The notes beneath the pieces were generated by a model, which saw nothing but the letters and a program-made list of their open reading frames with translations, searched no databases and had not been told where the DNA came from. Both the position numbers and the translations under genes were made by a program. DNA of 64,000 nucleotides from Tolypeutes matacus (lineage: Eukaryota > Chordata > Mammalia > Cingulata > Chlamyphoridae), in the NCBI GenBank assembly GCA_026826555.1, contig JAKSZT010054335.1:2982526-3046525 (forward strand). The letters run 5' to 3'. Positions 43,195 to 54,337 of the stretch are shown here, piece after piece. Each line of letters begins with the position of its first letter. The first letter of the stretch is position 1.

Positions 43195-44160
43195 GGGTTT
43201 TTTTTTTAATTGAGATGAAATGAGCACATGGACAAGTACGGTGGCCTTAGGTGTTCAGCTTGATGGGTCCTGACGATTGTCTCCATCCCTAGGCCCACCA
43301 GCCAAAACAAGGTCTCGAACGCTTTCATCAAGGGGGACGATAGGGAAACGGCTGTGGCTCAATCAGTGGGGCTCCCGTTTACCATATGGGAGGCCCCGGG
43401 TTCGGTTCCCGGGGCCTCCTGGTGAGGGCAGGCCCGCCCGCATGGCGTGGTTGGCTGACCCAGCGAGCACAAGCAGCAAGGGGGGGATAAATGAATTAAA
43501 AAAAAAAGGGGGGGGGGGACGACAGTCTTGTGCGCCTCCCGGTGACTTTCCCTCCCACTTCCCCCCACCACAGTCTGATTTCTGCCACCTCGGATTCATC
43601 CGACCTGTTCTGGGACGTGTGGAAATGGATGTGGCCCCTTCTCCTCAGCTCTACGCCCGTGAAATCATCCGTGTCCTCGCACCTACCGTCAGGTCAGTCT
43701 TTAAATTGCTGGACGATCTCATTCGCGGGGTAATTTATTGGACTGTTCTCTTACTGATGGATGTTTGGGAGGTTTTCAGCCTGGGGCTATTATGAATAAA
43801 ACCGCTTAGAAACATTCATGTACAAATCATTTTCCGGGCATATGTGTTCATGTCTTCTGGGTAAATAAGAGCGGAAGCACTGCAGCCTAGGGTAGGTGTA
43901 TCTCTGTCCAACTTTATGAGAAACTGCCAAGCAATTTCCTTTCGAGGTTCTGGCGTTTTGCGCCCCCCCACCCCCACCCCGCCGCTGTCCCCCATCTCCA
44001 CCACCCCACCGTAGCGGCAGGAGACGGTACTTTCTCTGTTTTAATGTGCGTTTCCTTGGTGACTAAAATTGTGGCCTTGCTTCGTGTGCTTAGTGGCCGC
44101 TTTGTTAAGTGTCCCCCTGAGTTATTTATTGATTTTTCCATTGGTTTCATCCTTAAAAGG
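43195..44160 (-). mobile_element. L1M 3' UTR, interrupted by DAS
   Basis: Antisense L1M landmarks run through the whole span: 'ttaattgagatgaaatgagc', 'ttcagcctggggctattatg', 'acaaatcattttccgggcat', 'aaactgccaagcaatttcct', 'gtgcgtttccttggtgacta' and 'tgtgcttagtggccgctttg'. A DAS copy is inserted at 43343-43513. Confidence 0.8.
43343..43513 (+). mobile_element. DAS SINE, full monomer, young
   Basis: Head 'gggaaacggctgtggctcaa', B box 'ggttcggttcccggggcc', body and poly(A). Flanked by 'gggggacgata' (43332-43342) and 'gggggacgaca' (43514-43524), an 11-bp duplication with one mismatch. Confidence 0.94.
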
Positions 44161-45082
44161 AAGTGTATGTGAAGAGCCTCCGCGGGCTGGGATCTGGCTT
44201 CCGTATCCAGGTTATTTCCTTGTCATTTGGTTACTGCTGAATTCAGAAATCCCCTGGCCTGGGAGCCTGGCTTCCTCGTGCCCAGCACGGTGCTCCCTCC
44301 TGGCCCTCTGCACTCCCTGCCTCCGAGCCCTCTCCTTCCTCCGCCTGGAGGCGCCGCTGTGCCAGCCTCTGCTTGCCATCAGGCTCCAGGCCCCTCCGGG
44401 CCTCGCCCTTGCCCTTCGCAGTGAGTGGGCCTGTTGCTTGGTTACCGCCTCCCAGGCCCAGCTCCGGCCGGTCCATGCCTGCCACGAGGAGGTGTCTGCG
44501 CTGGGAAGTCTGCGGGGGCACCGGTATTGATCTGACACCCATTAATAGCAGCTGCTAAAGAGACAGGCTGAGCCGATTGTTTGGCTGTCAGATGTGTTTT
44601 TTCCTGAGCTAAGGACTGTGCAGGTACATTTTGCCCAAATGGAAAAAAAGAAAAACAAAACTATTTGTCACTACTCTAAGTGAGAAAGGAAAATGCCGGC
44701 CACGTGAGCAGACAGAACTGCCGTCTTCTCCGTCTTGTCTCCACATCCTACGGCCACTTTCCCCAGTGTTCTTCCTCTGCATTACTTCTTGTTTAAAATC
44801 AATACCTTAGTCACGGAAAACCCTAGTGATGGGAGTAGGCCTGGAATCTCTCGATCTCTCTCACCGAGCAACATTAATGGCACGATCTCCCACTTGGTGG
44901 TTCACAAGCAAATGAATAAAAATAGGTCAATAACCAGGGCTTTTCCTGCCGTGGACGCAGGAGCCCAGCATGTCCAGGCTGGAAAGACAATGGATACAGC
45001 TAGAATGCCCAGGACCAAAGCTGTGGGGATTTTGCTGCAAGTTTGCTTTGTTTCCAGGGTGCACATAAATGTTGGGTGGTGG
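44161..45082. other. Unique sequence, no supported gene
   Basis: GC-rich pyrimidine-biased stretch at 44240-44480 has open frames on both strands by composition. Block 44540-44640 ('gacaggctgagccgattgtt') could be conserved non-coding DNA. Confidence 0.4.
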
Positions 45083-45200
45083 TGAGACCTGAGCTTAGAC
45101 TTAGCTCTGTCACGAGCTGACCGTGAGCTGGGCTCTCGTAATCTCCTCCACCCTGTTTGCACCTCTGTAAGATGGGACTAGTGATGCCTGCCTTGCCCAT
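45083..45200 (+). repeat. MIR SINE fragment
   Basis: 'gagcttagacttagctctgt' and 'ttgcacctctgtaagatggg' follow MIR. Confidence 0.6.
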
Positions 45201-45620
45201 TAATTCATTCCACAAATAGATACTGAGCTGAACAGGGGCCAGGTCACAGGCGTCTTCTGAATACCTGGGGAGATAACGTATATGAGAAACCTTTATAAAC
45301 AATGAAACGCTGTCCAAATGTTTGGTGCTATGGTAGCCAGCCACCAAAGAGCTGTCCAGTGAGGCCCTCCTGATAGTCACACCCTTGTGCAATCCTTTCC
45401 AGTTCTAAGTCACCAGGACATGGCAGGAATGGAAGGGGGGGCTCCTGAGGCTAGGCACAGAAGTTGCCTTCGTCTCTTGGATCCCTCACTCGGGGGAAAG
45501 CCAGTCGCCACGTTGTGGGGACACCGGCAATCCTGTGCAGAGCAGCTGAGACCTCCCACCCATCGCCAATGCCAGTGACTACGATCAAGCCTTCAGATGA
45601 CTGCATCCAGGCCAAAAACT
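45201..45620. other. No recognised feature
   Basis: Unique-looking sequence; nothing supported. Confidence 0.4.
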
Positions 45621-46217
45621 TGCGTTTTTAGTTTGCTAAGGGCTGCCACTGCAAAATAACTAGAAATGGGTCGGCTTTCATAATCAGAGTTTATTAGGGT
45701 AAAATCTTACACTTCCAAAGCTGTGGAAATGCCCAAATCAAGGCATCATGAGAGATGCCGTGTCACCAAAGGTCAGGTGCTGGCAAACCTGGACTCCTGC
45801 CACGGGGCAAGGCAAAATGGCGGCCAATCGCTGCCTTCTCCTCCAGGTTCACTTGCTCCCCAAGCCCAGCTGTGGGCCGTCAGGCATATGGCTCATCTCT
45901 TGGCCATTGGGACCCTCTCTCTCTCTCAGCCTGTGGGCAGCGGGCGGTCCTGGAGTCCTTTCTCCTATGGCAGGGTAAAATGGCGGCTCTCTTTCTCTGG
46001 GTTTGCCTCTGCCTTCAGGCCTCAGTTTACATAAGATTCCAGTAAAAGGATTAGGACCTGAGTTCCGCAATCTAAGCAAAGGCCGTTGATGGAAGCAATC
46101 TAATCAAAAGGTCCTTTACCTGAATCTAACCAGAAGGTCCCACATACAATAGGCACAGGAATGGGTTAGCTTAAGAACATAATTTTTTGGGGTCCACAAA
46201 AGACTCAAACCAAGACA
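45621..46217 (-). mobile_element. MaLR-like solo LTR
   Basis: On the minus strand it starts 'tgtcttggtttgagtctttt' and ends 'ttagcaaactaaaaacgca' (TG...CA, 597 bp). It has 'tgatgccttgatttgggcat', a polyadenylation signal in 'cctaataaactctgattat' and two 'gccgccattttacc/gcc' motifs. It is related in plan to the LTR at 16198, but a different subfamily. No target duplication is clear. Confidence 0.78.
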
Positions 46218-46339
46218 ACCTGACTGCAATGTCACGGGACCCATCTGATCAAGTGGCTCTCCAGTTTCTGATCCCCAAAAACTGTGAGAGATGTTCTTGG
46301 AGAAAAAAATGTTTATTCAGATGTGGGAGTCGGAACCAT

Positions 46340-46570
46340 AATTCCAAGGCTTGCATCCGGGTTCTGCTGCTTGCCCATTGTTCACTGTGTGGCCCTCAGC
46401 AAACTACTTCACCTCTCTGAGCCTCCCTTTTCTCAGATGAAAAATGGAGGAACAATAGCTTCTTCATCTGGGTTCTTGATCGTTGGACTTGAGAGCTAAA
46501 CTGGAATATGTATATAGTACCATGTAGAACCTGGAACACAATAGATGTTGAATAACTAATGTCTGCTACT
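46340..46570 (+). repeat. MIR SINE, nearly complete
   Basis: 'gcatccgggttctgctgctt', 'ctgtgtggccctcagcaaac', 'tctctgagcctcccttttct' and 'ataactaatgtc'-type tail. Confidence 0.78.
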
Positions 46571-46759
46571 CTTGACAGTAAAATGGTTTCATCTTTCTAT
46601 AGGGCAGAGGAGAATAAATAAAGGTTAATTTTAGTAGCATCTATGCAATTCTATAATGAATCAGATTCACTTCCAAGGAGCCTTGGAGTGAGACCTCTTG
46701 ACTGGCAATAGTGTGATTCCTGCTTATATTAAGCTACAAACAGAAGCATCATCCAGGTC

Positions 46760-46915
46760 AAGCACTGGGCCATGGCCAGAGGAGTTACCTGGAGAGCTTG
46801 CTAAAATTCATATTCCCAGGCTCCTCCCATGGAGACTCTGATTTGGTATATGTGAGATGGGGCCCAGGGATCTGCATTTTAACAAATTCCCCCAGTCATC
46901 CTGGAGCAGGTGGCC
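46760..46915 (-). repeat. MER5A-like hAT transposon fossil
   Basis: 'ttacctggagagcttgctaa', 'aattcatattcccaggctcc', 'agggatctgcattttaacaa' follow MER5A order. Confidence 0.6.
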
Positions 46916-49365
46916 TGTGGCTCACCCACTCAATAACACACAGTATTAGGGGTTGTATTCCATTCCCGGGAGCTGCGGCTCAGCACTTGGCCTTGTCCGC
47001 TCCTGGTACCATGGCCTCAGGCCAGTTATAGAGCTGCAGGGTTGTCACTTTTTTGCAAGCTGCCTGTATTACAAGTAACAGAAAACTAATCAGATTAACT
47101 TAATCAAAAGCAGAAATGTCACTGCGATACATGAGAAATTCTAGAAGTGAAATGTGGGAGGCACAGGTGAACCGAAGGCTCTTAAGTGCTTCATCTCTGG
47201 GGCCCCTTGGTCCTTCCTTCTCTTTGGGCAGGTCTTTGAGGTTAGGTTCCCTAAAAGCAGAACCTGAACGTCACGTGGGAAATTCTTCCAAGTACACTGC
47301 CAGGCAAACTGCCCCAGATGTCACAAACCAGAAAGGCTCAGAGACCAAATTAAGATGCTCAAATTGGACAATCAACTTAAAACATGCAACGAAAAGAGGA
47401 AAGATGAGGGAACTTACCCCACTTAAGTTGCCACTTACGGGTAGGAAGAAGGACCATGTTGCCCAAATCCTGTGTCACCCCAGGCCCATCTTCCCTGACT
47501 CTCTACTATAACAGCTTCCCTTGCTGACAGTGTGATCACAGGGAGGAGAGCTGAGATTTGTGCAAGGGGGCATGCGAGGGGGCGTGCGAGGGGATATATG
47601 GACAGTAGATGCCCAGAGCCAAATGACGCATACTTGCTCTGTTGGAAAGACCCCAAGGCAAGTGTGTCTGGCTATCACTGCTGCCACCAATTAACTGCCG
47701 ACCTGCTTTTCTCGGGCAGAGGGCGTATGGGGCCAGAATGGGCATCACCAGTGGGTGGACGTGGAGATTGAGCACTTCTTGTGCTTTAGCATGTCGTGAG
47801 CAGTTGGAGTTTCATGTGTATTAATTGTATTGTACATATTTCATGTCTATTTGTTCTTCACTCCGCTTTTTCTTATGTTCATGCACACGCACCCCACTTC
47901 CTTCCTCCGTCCGTTGTACCTCACAGGTTAACTTACCACCTACACTTAAGTTACTACCTATGCTTAACTCATCTTCTGAGTTCCACCCATTTCTTATTTT
48001 CTGTGGCAGAATTGCACATTCTCAAACCACGCAGCAGATAGACATCGCACCTGGGAATTTGGGGGCACATGATTTGGTCGGGGAGAGGGCAGTCGTCTGG
48101 GAAAGGAGGCAGCTGTGAGCCGTTGGCAGCCAACACTTAGAGCAGTCGGGGTTGAACGCACCGGCCCAGTAAAGGGGGCTTGCTCTGGGCACCCACTGCA
48201 CCTACCGCAGAGTGCCTTTCCTGTCTTTTCTCCCTACAGACGGAATATGGCCAGGAGGAGGGCTGCCCTGGGCTCAGCCCCAGGCCTCTTGCTCACACTG
48301 TAGACTCTGCCCCACAGGGGGCGCCACTGAGGTGGAGGAGGATGGGAAGGGTGACAGCCCCATGCCCCAGAGCTGTGCACTGCGGCCGCCCAGGGCTGGG
48401 CCTGCCTGCAGGGACTGGCCAGCATCTTTTAGATGCACTTTGGAGTCCCTCTCCGAGAGGACCTATGACTCCACAGCTTGAGTCAGATGGACACCCCTGG
48501 TCCCGTCAGCTACGGCCGTTGGAGTTGTGGGTGTGCCGTGGCTCTGGCGGCTGAGAGGACTCTACCGCAGGAGCCAGGGACATGGGCACCCTTGGAAGTC
48601 CTCCCAATTTCCTGGAGCTGCCTTCAGTTCAGAGGACGGCTGCCCAGAACATTTTGGCTGCTTTCTTTAAGGATGGGGTGCCTCACTCCCTCCTGCTGGC
48701 TGACTCCTGGTTCAAGGTCCCTCGTGAACTAGCTCTGGAATGGAATATGAGCTCCCGCAGCCTCGTCCTCACTGCCTTGGGGGCTTTCTGGGATGCGGGC
48801 GGTACCCTGCCTCTGCACCAGCAGCACAACGGGTAGAAATGGGCCCGGGCACGAGTCTGGGAGGGCTGTACCCTGCCTGGGGCGGTGACCCACGTCGCCT
48901 CCATCGGAGAATGCAGACCCAAGGCCTCTCTCATTTCCTCTTGGAGAAACTGACACTCCTTTCTCTCCTGTTCATCATCATCCCACAGCATTTAGCTATA
49001 TGCATAGCTCTGGGTAAGAGTAAAAAATTCCTACAGTTCCAAGATCAAGGACAGAAAGAGACGTGGAAAAACTGGAATGGCAGGTTTGGAAGGCTTCTCA
49101 TGATCTCGGAGGCAACATAGGATTCCATTCACATCCATCCCTACTAGCTGCCCCACTGCTGATACCCTCCTGTGCATGAGTCTAGTGCACACGGTCCCTT
49201 CCATGCTGTGACAACCCATGATGATTCCACAGACCAATCAGCAGGGCGTTGGGAGAGCTGTGCCCCCACCCCCACTGCCACCCCCACTGCCCACGTCCCA
49301 GGGTGACTAGGAAGGAATTAGCACGTCACTGATTTTTCCCAGAGCAAACCTAGGGGTCTACGATG
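46916..49365. other. Unique sequence, no supported gene
   Basis: 2.4 kb. A 'gggggcatgcga/gggggcgtgcga' duplication lies at 47566-47592 and a C-rich 'cccccactgcca' repeat at 49262-49290. Near 48220-48240 'cttttctccctacag' reads as a splice acceptor, but the following frame has no recognisable protein and stops soon. Plus frames at 48180-48554 and 48478-48836 are GC-rich and unconvincing. Confidence 0.4.
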
Positions 49366-49369
49366 GAGG

Positions 49370-49918
49370 CGTGTGGCAGATTTTATTTACCAAAAAATGG
49401 CCTACATGCTCTTCCAGAACTTTGTCGTTCCCCCATCAAGATGTGGACTCTAATTCCCCCCGCTTTGACCTGGAAAGGCCTTTGAGACTGCCTTGATGGA
49501 GAGAGTGGGGTCACAGTGGCACAATGTGACTGCTGAGGCTGGGTTTAAAAGGCCCCTGCCTGGCTTTCTCTCGCAGGATGTTCGCCCTTGGAACCCAGCT
49601 GCCATGTTACAAGGAAGCCCTGGCCATGTGCAGAGGCCACATGCAGGGACTCTGGGCAACAGCCCAGCTTGGGTCCCAGCCAACAGACACGTGAGTGCAC
49701 AAGCCTTCAGATAATTCGTCCCCAGAACTGAGTCACCCCAGGCTTCGGGTCTTCCAGCTGGGGCTCTAGACAGTGTGGAGCAGAAACGAAATGTCCTCAC
49801 TATCCCCTGTTCAAATTCCTGACCGTACAGAACCTGTGAGCATAATAATAAATACTTGTTTTATGTCCCTACGTTTTGGGATAATTTGTTATGCAGCAAT
49901 AGCCGGAAAACGGGATGT
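49370..49918 (+). mobile_element. MLT1-like LTR fossil
   Basis: 'ggcctttgagactgccttga', 'cagaggccacatgcaggga', 'gtcccagccaacagacacgt', 'aagccttcagataattcgt', 'agcataataataaatacttg' and 'tgttatgcagcaatagccgg' are MLT1-type text in order. Confidence 0.72.
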
Positions 49919-50367
49919 AAGTTCTTTTACTGAAGTTCCGATAAATTTAAACAGAGCGATGGGATGGTGAACACACCTCCTTCTCTGTACCCCCACCCTC
50001 CATAGTGGGGTGCCAGAGGGATGTCACAGTTAAAGAAGCCTGGCACAGAGAAGAATCTCAATCCGTGTCCTCTCAAAAGATTTAAGGGAATCCAAACGTA
50101 GGCCACAGCAACGCTGTGACATCTCATGTCATCTCCTATTCTCTAGTACCCCAGAACTCCCCAAAATTGCTCCACTCATCTCATCCCTGCTGTCTCTTTC
50201 CACCATCTTCGGCACTGAAGTCTTCTCTACAAATGTGGTCCCACGCAACACCGTCCTCTCACAGGCGCTAAGCGTGGCAGCTAGAGGAGCCCTTGTCACA
50301 CCATGATTGCTTTTCTTTTGAGAATCAGACCAGTTTGTTTGTTTTCTTCCAATTTTTAAAAGTCAGG
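49919..50367. other. No recognised feature
   Basis: Unique-looking sequence; nothing supported. Confidence 0.4.
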
Positions 50368-50475
50368 GGTCGGATGTGGCTCAACTGATTGGGCGTCCGT
50401 CTCCCATATGGAGGGACCCGGGTTCGATCCCTGGGACCTCCCGGTAAAAAAAAATAAAAAAACAAACAAACAAAA
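50368..50475 (+). mobile_element. DAS SINE, short form
   Basis: 'ggtcggatgtggctcaactg', B box 'cccgggttcgatccctgg', 'acctcccggt' and an A-rich tail with AAAC repeats. It is the same subfamily as the 16047 copy and the first module of the composites. Confidence 0.9.
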
Positions 50476-51290
50476 GTTGGAGAAGGAAAAAAGTGATATA
50501 AGAAGAAACAAAATCTGAATAGCTCTGTATATATAAGAGAAATTGAATTTGTAATTTAAAAAAAAACTTATCACAAAGAAAACTCCAGGCTCACTGGTGA
50601 GTTCTATCAAAAACATAAGGAAGGACTAATACTAACCTTACATAAACTCTTTTAAAAAGTAGAGGAGGAGGGAATACTCCCTGTAGCAGTTTGGCATTAT
50701 TGATGAATTCCAAAAATAGATATTGGATTATGTTTGTAAACTGGTCTGTTCCTCTGGGTGTGATTAAATGATGATTAGGGCTTTGACTGGGCCACGTCAG
50801 TAGGGTGTTGAGTCCATGCCCCTTGGTGGGTGGGGACTCACAGAGAAAAGACATGGCAAAGGACAGAGTTGGAATTCTAATGCTGAGTTTTGAGCAGGAG
50901 CCCAGGAAATGAACACACAGGAGAACACAGAGGAAGAGAGACGGCTCTTACCTACAGCAGAAGCCCAGGGAGAGAGACAGAGCCATTCACCTGATAGTGC
51001 CCAGCTGGCCTTGTGGAGAAAACAGAGTTGGTGAGCCCAGAGAGAAGTGAGGAATCTAGCAAATCCATAGAATACAAGATCATTATACAAAAATCAGTTT
51101 TATTCTTATATACTGTCACAATTTGAAAATATTTTTAAATTTAAAAAGTACCATTTAAAATAGCGTCAGGAAGGATAATCTATTTAGGAATGAATTTAAT
51201 GATAGATGTGCAAGACCTACACTGAAAACTACAAAAAGTACCTAGAGCAAATTAAAGATTAATGGACTAAAGGAGAAAAAGAATTACACG
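50476..51290 (+). pseudogene. L1 ORF2 fragment split by an LTR
   Basis: Left part 50476-50691 corresponds to the reverse transcriptase N-terminal region ('actggtgagttctatcaaaa', 'agaggaggagggaatactcc'). Right part 51056-51290 corresponds to sequence past the FADD motif ('acaagatcattatacaaaaa', 'tttaggaatgaatttaatga', 'tgaaaactacaaaaagtacc'). The intervening L1 segment holding the catalytic motif is missing; a truncated LTR lies in its place. Frame is broken throughout. Confidence 0.75.
50692..51050 (+). mobile_element. MaLR-like LTR, 3' truncated, copy 3
   Basis: Starts 'tgtagcagtttggcattatt' and follows copies 1 and 2 through 'cattcacctgatagtgccc' and 'gccttgtggagaaaacagag', then stops before the polyadenylation region. 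Together with the missing L1 segment this suggests a deletion after insertion. Confidence 0.78.
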
Positions 51291-51429
51291 AGTATTGCAG
51301 TAAAGGCAGAAAAGGTAATTTCAAAACTTTCAAATCCTATTTGTGATTAAATATCTGTTTTAGAACACAGGAGTAAAAGGGAGCCCCCTTAAGTAGAGCT
51401 GTCAAGAATGCACAGTAAATGTTCAGTTT

Positions 51430-52520
51430 TCCAGGCTGCGCGACAACCGGCCCCGGACGCGTGGAAGCTCAAAGCCAGGCCATCTCCATTTTGCGCGCCT
51501 GTGGGTGCAGATGGGGCAGCCGCATCCACACGGGCCGGGCTGGGCCCCGGGTCCAGGGGGCTCTGCCTGCCCCTTCGCGGGGCTTCTGTCCCGCAGCCCC
51601 CCTCGCGGCGCCAGCCTCTGACGGCCGAGCCTGGAGCCGGCCCGGCGCCACTCCCACCGGCCCTGCCCGGGTTCCCGGGTTCGAGGGCAGGGGAGAGGGA
51701 CCCCACCTCGGGGCCGCGGCCTGCGTGCATTGCCAGAATTCAGGAATCCCATCCCTGAAAACTAGCTCCCGAAGGAGCCGCCCCCGTCCCCCCAATCCCC
51801 GGCCCGGTGGAAACGGGAGGCCTGAGCCGCGGCACCTGCTTCGTTTCAGCCTGTCCTTCCGTCCAGCAGAGCGCCAGCCTGCGCCGGCTTCCTCACGTAC
51901 CAGGCCCGTGGAAACTCCAGCGTGCTGTCAGCTTCCTAGGAAACGGCCCCGGCCCTCCAGCACCTTCCTGCAGGGCCCCCCGGGGTCCGCCCGGCCCGCC
52001 TGCCCCGCTCTCCCCTTCGCTTTCTCGTTGTCCTGTTCTCCCAAGGTCAGAGGTAAGGCGAGAAGCTCGGCCTCGGGTGAGGGGCCATTTCCACGGCACC
52101 CACCCGCGGGCCCCAGAGACGTGCACCTCTGCTATTCGGGGTCCCCGACCTGGAGGAGTTGATCTGAGAACGGGGACCTGCTGCGCAGCCCCAAGGTTAT
52201 CGCCGACGGCTGCGCGGCCTCCACGCCGACGGCAGTCCTGGCCAAACCCCGTTAGCGCCACCGCAGTGACTCCCCATTTGACCCGAATCCCCCGCAGCCT
52301 TTCACAACCCCGGAGCTAAAACCTAGTCCAGTTTTCCTGCCCTCCAATGAACGAAAAGCCCCATGCCAACCCACACGCCAGATCCCGCTGCGTAAAGGCC
52401 AGCACGCGGCGTCTGCAGGGCCAAAGCCCTTTCCTTCAGATGGGAAAGAACCGAGCCTGCCCCGGGCAGCCAGGACGCAGGCCATCGCAGCCGCACCAGG
52501 CAGGCTTTTCCTCCTTAAGG
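51430..52520. promoter_or_regulatory. CpG island, candidate promoter
   Basis: CpG density rises sharply and stays high to about 52290, then tails off ('ctgcgcgacaaccggccccg', 'cctcgcggcgccagcctctg', 'ggccgcggcctgcgtgcatt'). Candidate sites: CCATTTTG (YY1-like) at 51486-51493 overlapping TTTTGCGCGCC (E2F-like), ACGCGT at 51457-51462, and an Sp1-type GC box near 51779. A plus-strand donor AG|GTAAGG lies at 52051-52057. Open frames on both strands (for example 51419-52162 plus) reflect GC content and have no recognisable domain. I infer a promoter; which gene, and on which strand, cannot be told. Confidence 0.6.
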
Positions 52521-52834
52521 GCAGTCTGCGAAAAGCAACAGCCCACCAGTAGTTCCTGGACTTTGGAGCCCAGACAATGCTTTACCACTTCATCCCGAGC
52601 ATTCTGGAGAAAGATACGATTAGCGTGTCACTCGGTGCCGCATGAAAGGTGCCATGTGACTCCTGCCTGCCCACAGCATTTCAGCAGACGCCAGAGACTG
52701 GCAGCACGTCCCCCCCTTTTATATACCTTATTGAAGAGAACTTGTGTGTTTGCCCTGGCCCTCATCCCTTCCTCTTTTAGAAGAGAGAAATAATACAGCA
52801 TTTGAGAGCTAAGGAGGTATTTGAGATCGCACAC
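52521..52834. other. No recognised feature
   Basis: Unique-looking sequence downstream of the CpG island; nothing supported. Confidence 0.4.
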
Positions 52835-52915
52835 ACACACCAATTGATAAATGAGTCAACCGAGGCCCAGAGAAGTCGAGTGATTCGTCTGCAGTCACAC
52901 AGCTCCTGTGGTTTT
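52835..52915 (-). repeat. MIR SINE fragment
   Basis: 'gataaatgagtcaaccgagg', 'cccagagaagtcgagtgatt' and 'ctgcagtcacacagctcct' are antisense MIR. Confidence 0.65.
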
Positions 52916-53080
52916 CTTTCTCCGTGTTTATGCTGTTTATAAAGGACTCAAGTAAGAGAATTAGGATACATGCTGAAGTAATCTAACCAGAAGGTAGCAC
53001 CCGAAATAGGTTCACACCCACAGGCATGGAGAGCTCTAAGGACATGATTTCCTGGGTCCATCCAGCATCAAACCGTCACA
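52916..53080 (-). mobile_element. MaLR-like LTR 5' fragment
   Basis: On the minus strand it starts 'tgtgacggtttgatgctgga' and runs 'ccaggaaatcatgtccttag' and 'ttctggttagattacttcag', related to the LTRs at 16198 and 45621. The 3' half is missing. Confidence 0.65.
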
Positions 53081-53123
53081 GATACCAATTCAAACTTGAA
53101 GTTTTGTTTAAAATGTAGAAAGA

Positions 53124-54120
53124 AATGATCCAGCAATCCCGCTACTATGACTATATCCAGAAGAACTGAAAGCGAGGACAGGAACAGATATTTAGACACT
53201 GATGTTTTAGAGGCATTATTCACAATTGCTAAAAGATGGAAACAACCTCAGTGTGTGTCAACTGATGAATGGAATAGTATTCAGCTGTAAGAAGAAATCA
53301 ACCGGGGACGCACATGACAACAGGGAGGAACCTCGAGGACATTATGTTGAGTGAAATAAGCCAGATACGGAAGGACAAATATGGTATGGTCCCACTAATA
53401 TGAACTAGATACAATAAGACTTATGGGGTTGACTATGAAGTGTAGGTTGGTGGGACACGAAATGTGGGTTGAGAAGGGGGAGTTGAAGCTGGATGTGTGT
53501 AGAATGTTTAGTAACATCAATTGTAAATACATGGTAATGGATGGGGTTGATGATAGCACGTTGTGATGAGTGTAACAAACACTGTTGACTTAGGGGTGTG
53601 ACTGTGGCTGAAACGAGTAGTGGAGGGAGATGAATGTCAGTTGGAGGATAATACAGGGAATGCATAACACTAATTTAGTGGAAGATGAGGACAGTGGTTA
53701 ATAATATAAACACAGGGATGTTCTTCCACTACAAGGTGTTAAGAATGTGGAGATACTTGGGAAAAATATAACTAATTTAATTTATAGACTATAGTTAACA
53801 ATATAGTAATATTTTTCTAGCAAAAGCAAAGAAGATATTATATTAATGCTAAAGGTAAAAAAATGGGGCTTTGGTTTATGAGATATGATTAAGCATTTTT
53901 CCCTTTTCTTCCTTTTTTTCATTAATAAGGAGACTTAACTATGTCATTTGATTAATCTGTGTTCATCTGTGCAACTTCTGAACACTAGAGGAACAAATGA
54001 TTTGCTGTTGGAATTAGATGTGATAAAAGTGTCTGAAAAAGGACTTTTTAGGACTAATGCTTTCATAACTTATTGAGTTGCTTTTTGTCTGTTATTTTTT
54101 TAATTTGAAATAAAGTTTAA
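53124..54120 (+). mobile_element. Young 5'-truncated L1 with perfect target duplication
   Basis: The left end is the last part of ORF2 ('gatccagcaatcccgctact', 'ttattcacaattgctaaaag', 'acattatgttgagtgaaata'), followed by a 3' UTR of about 700 bp ending 'ttgaaataaagttt' and a short A run. A perfect 14-bp duplication 'aaaatgtagaaaga' flanks it (53110-53123, 54121-54134). Its 3' UTR differs from that of the 1738 element. The coding part is too short to give a product. Confidence 0.88.
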
Positions 54121-54134
54121 AAAATGTAGAAAGA

Positions 54135-54337
54135 GTGAAATGAATGTGTCTTCAACAATGTGGCTGTTAAGTGGAGACAATACTACCCTGTATGTCACAC
54201 ACTAGGTACTTGTGACTCTCGAATGAAACGATTAGATATTCTTGTAGAATGTAAAAGCTCTGATATAAACGACAGGCTCAAAGGATATTGTTTGGGGACA
54301 TAATCCAGCTAATATTGGACACTAGCCCAAAGCCTGC
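54135..54337. other. No recognised feature
   Basis: Unique-looking sequence; nothing supported. Confidence 0.4.

Noticed and set aside
48215..48300. Exon starting after the acceptor-like 'cttttctccctacag'
   Set aside because: A single acceptor motif is common by chance; the following frame is short, unrecognisable and has no matching donor.
51419..52162. 247-codon plus-strand frame in the CpG island as a protein
   Set aside because: GC-rich DNA keeps many frames open; other long frames overlap on both strands and the product is low-complexity Pro/Ala/Arg with no domain.
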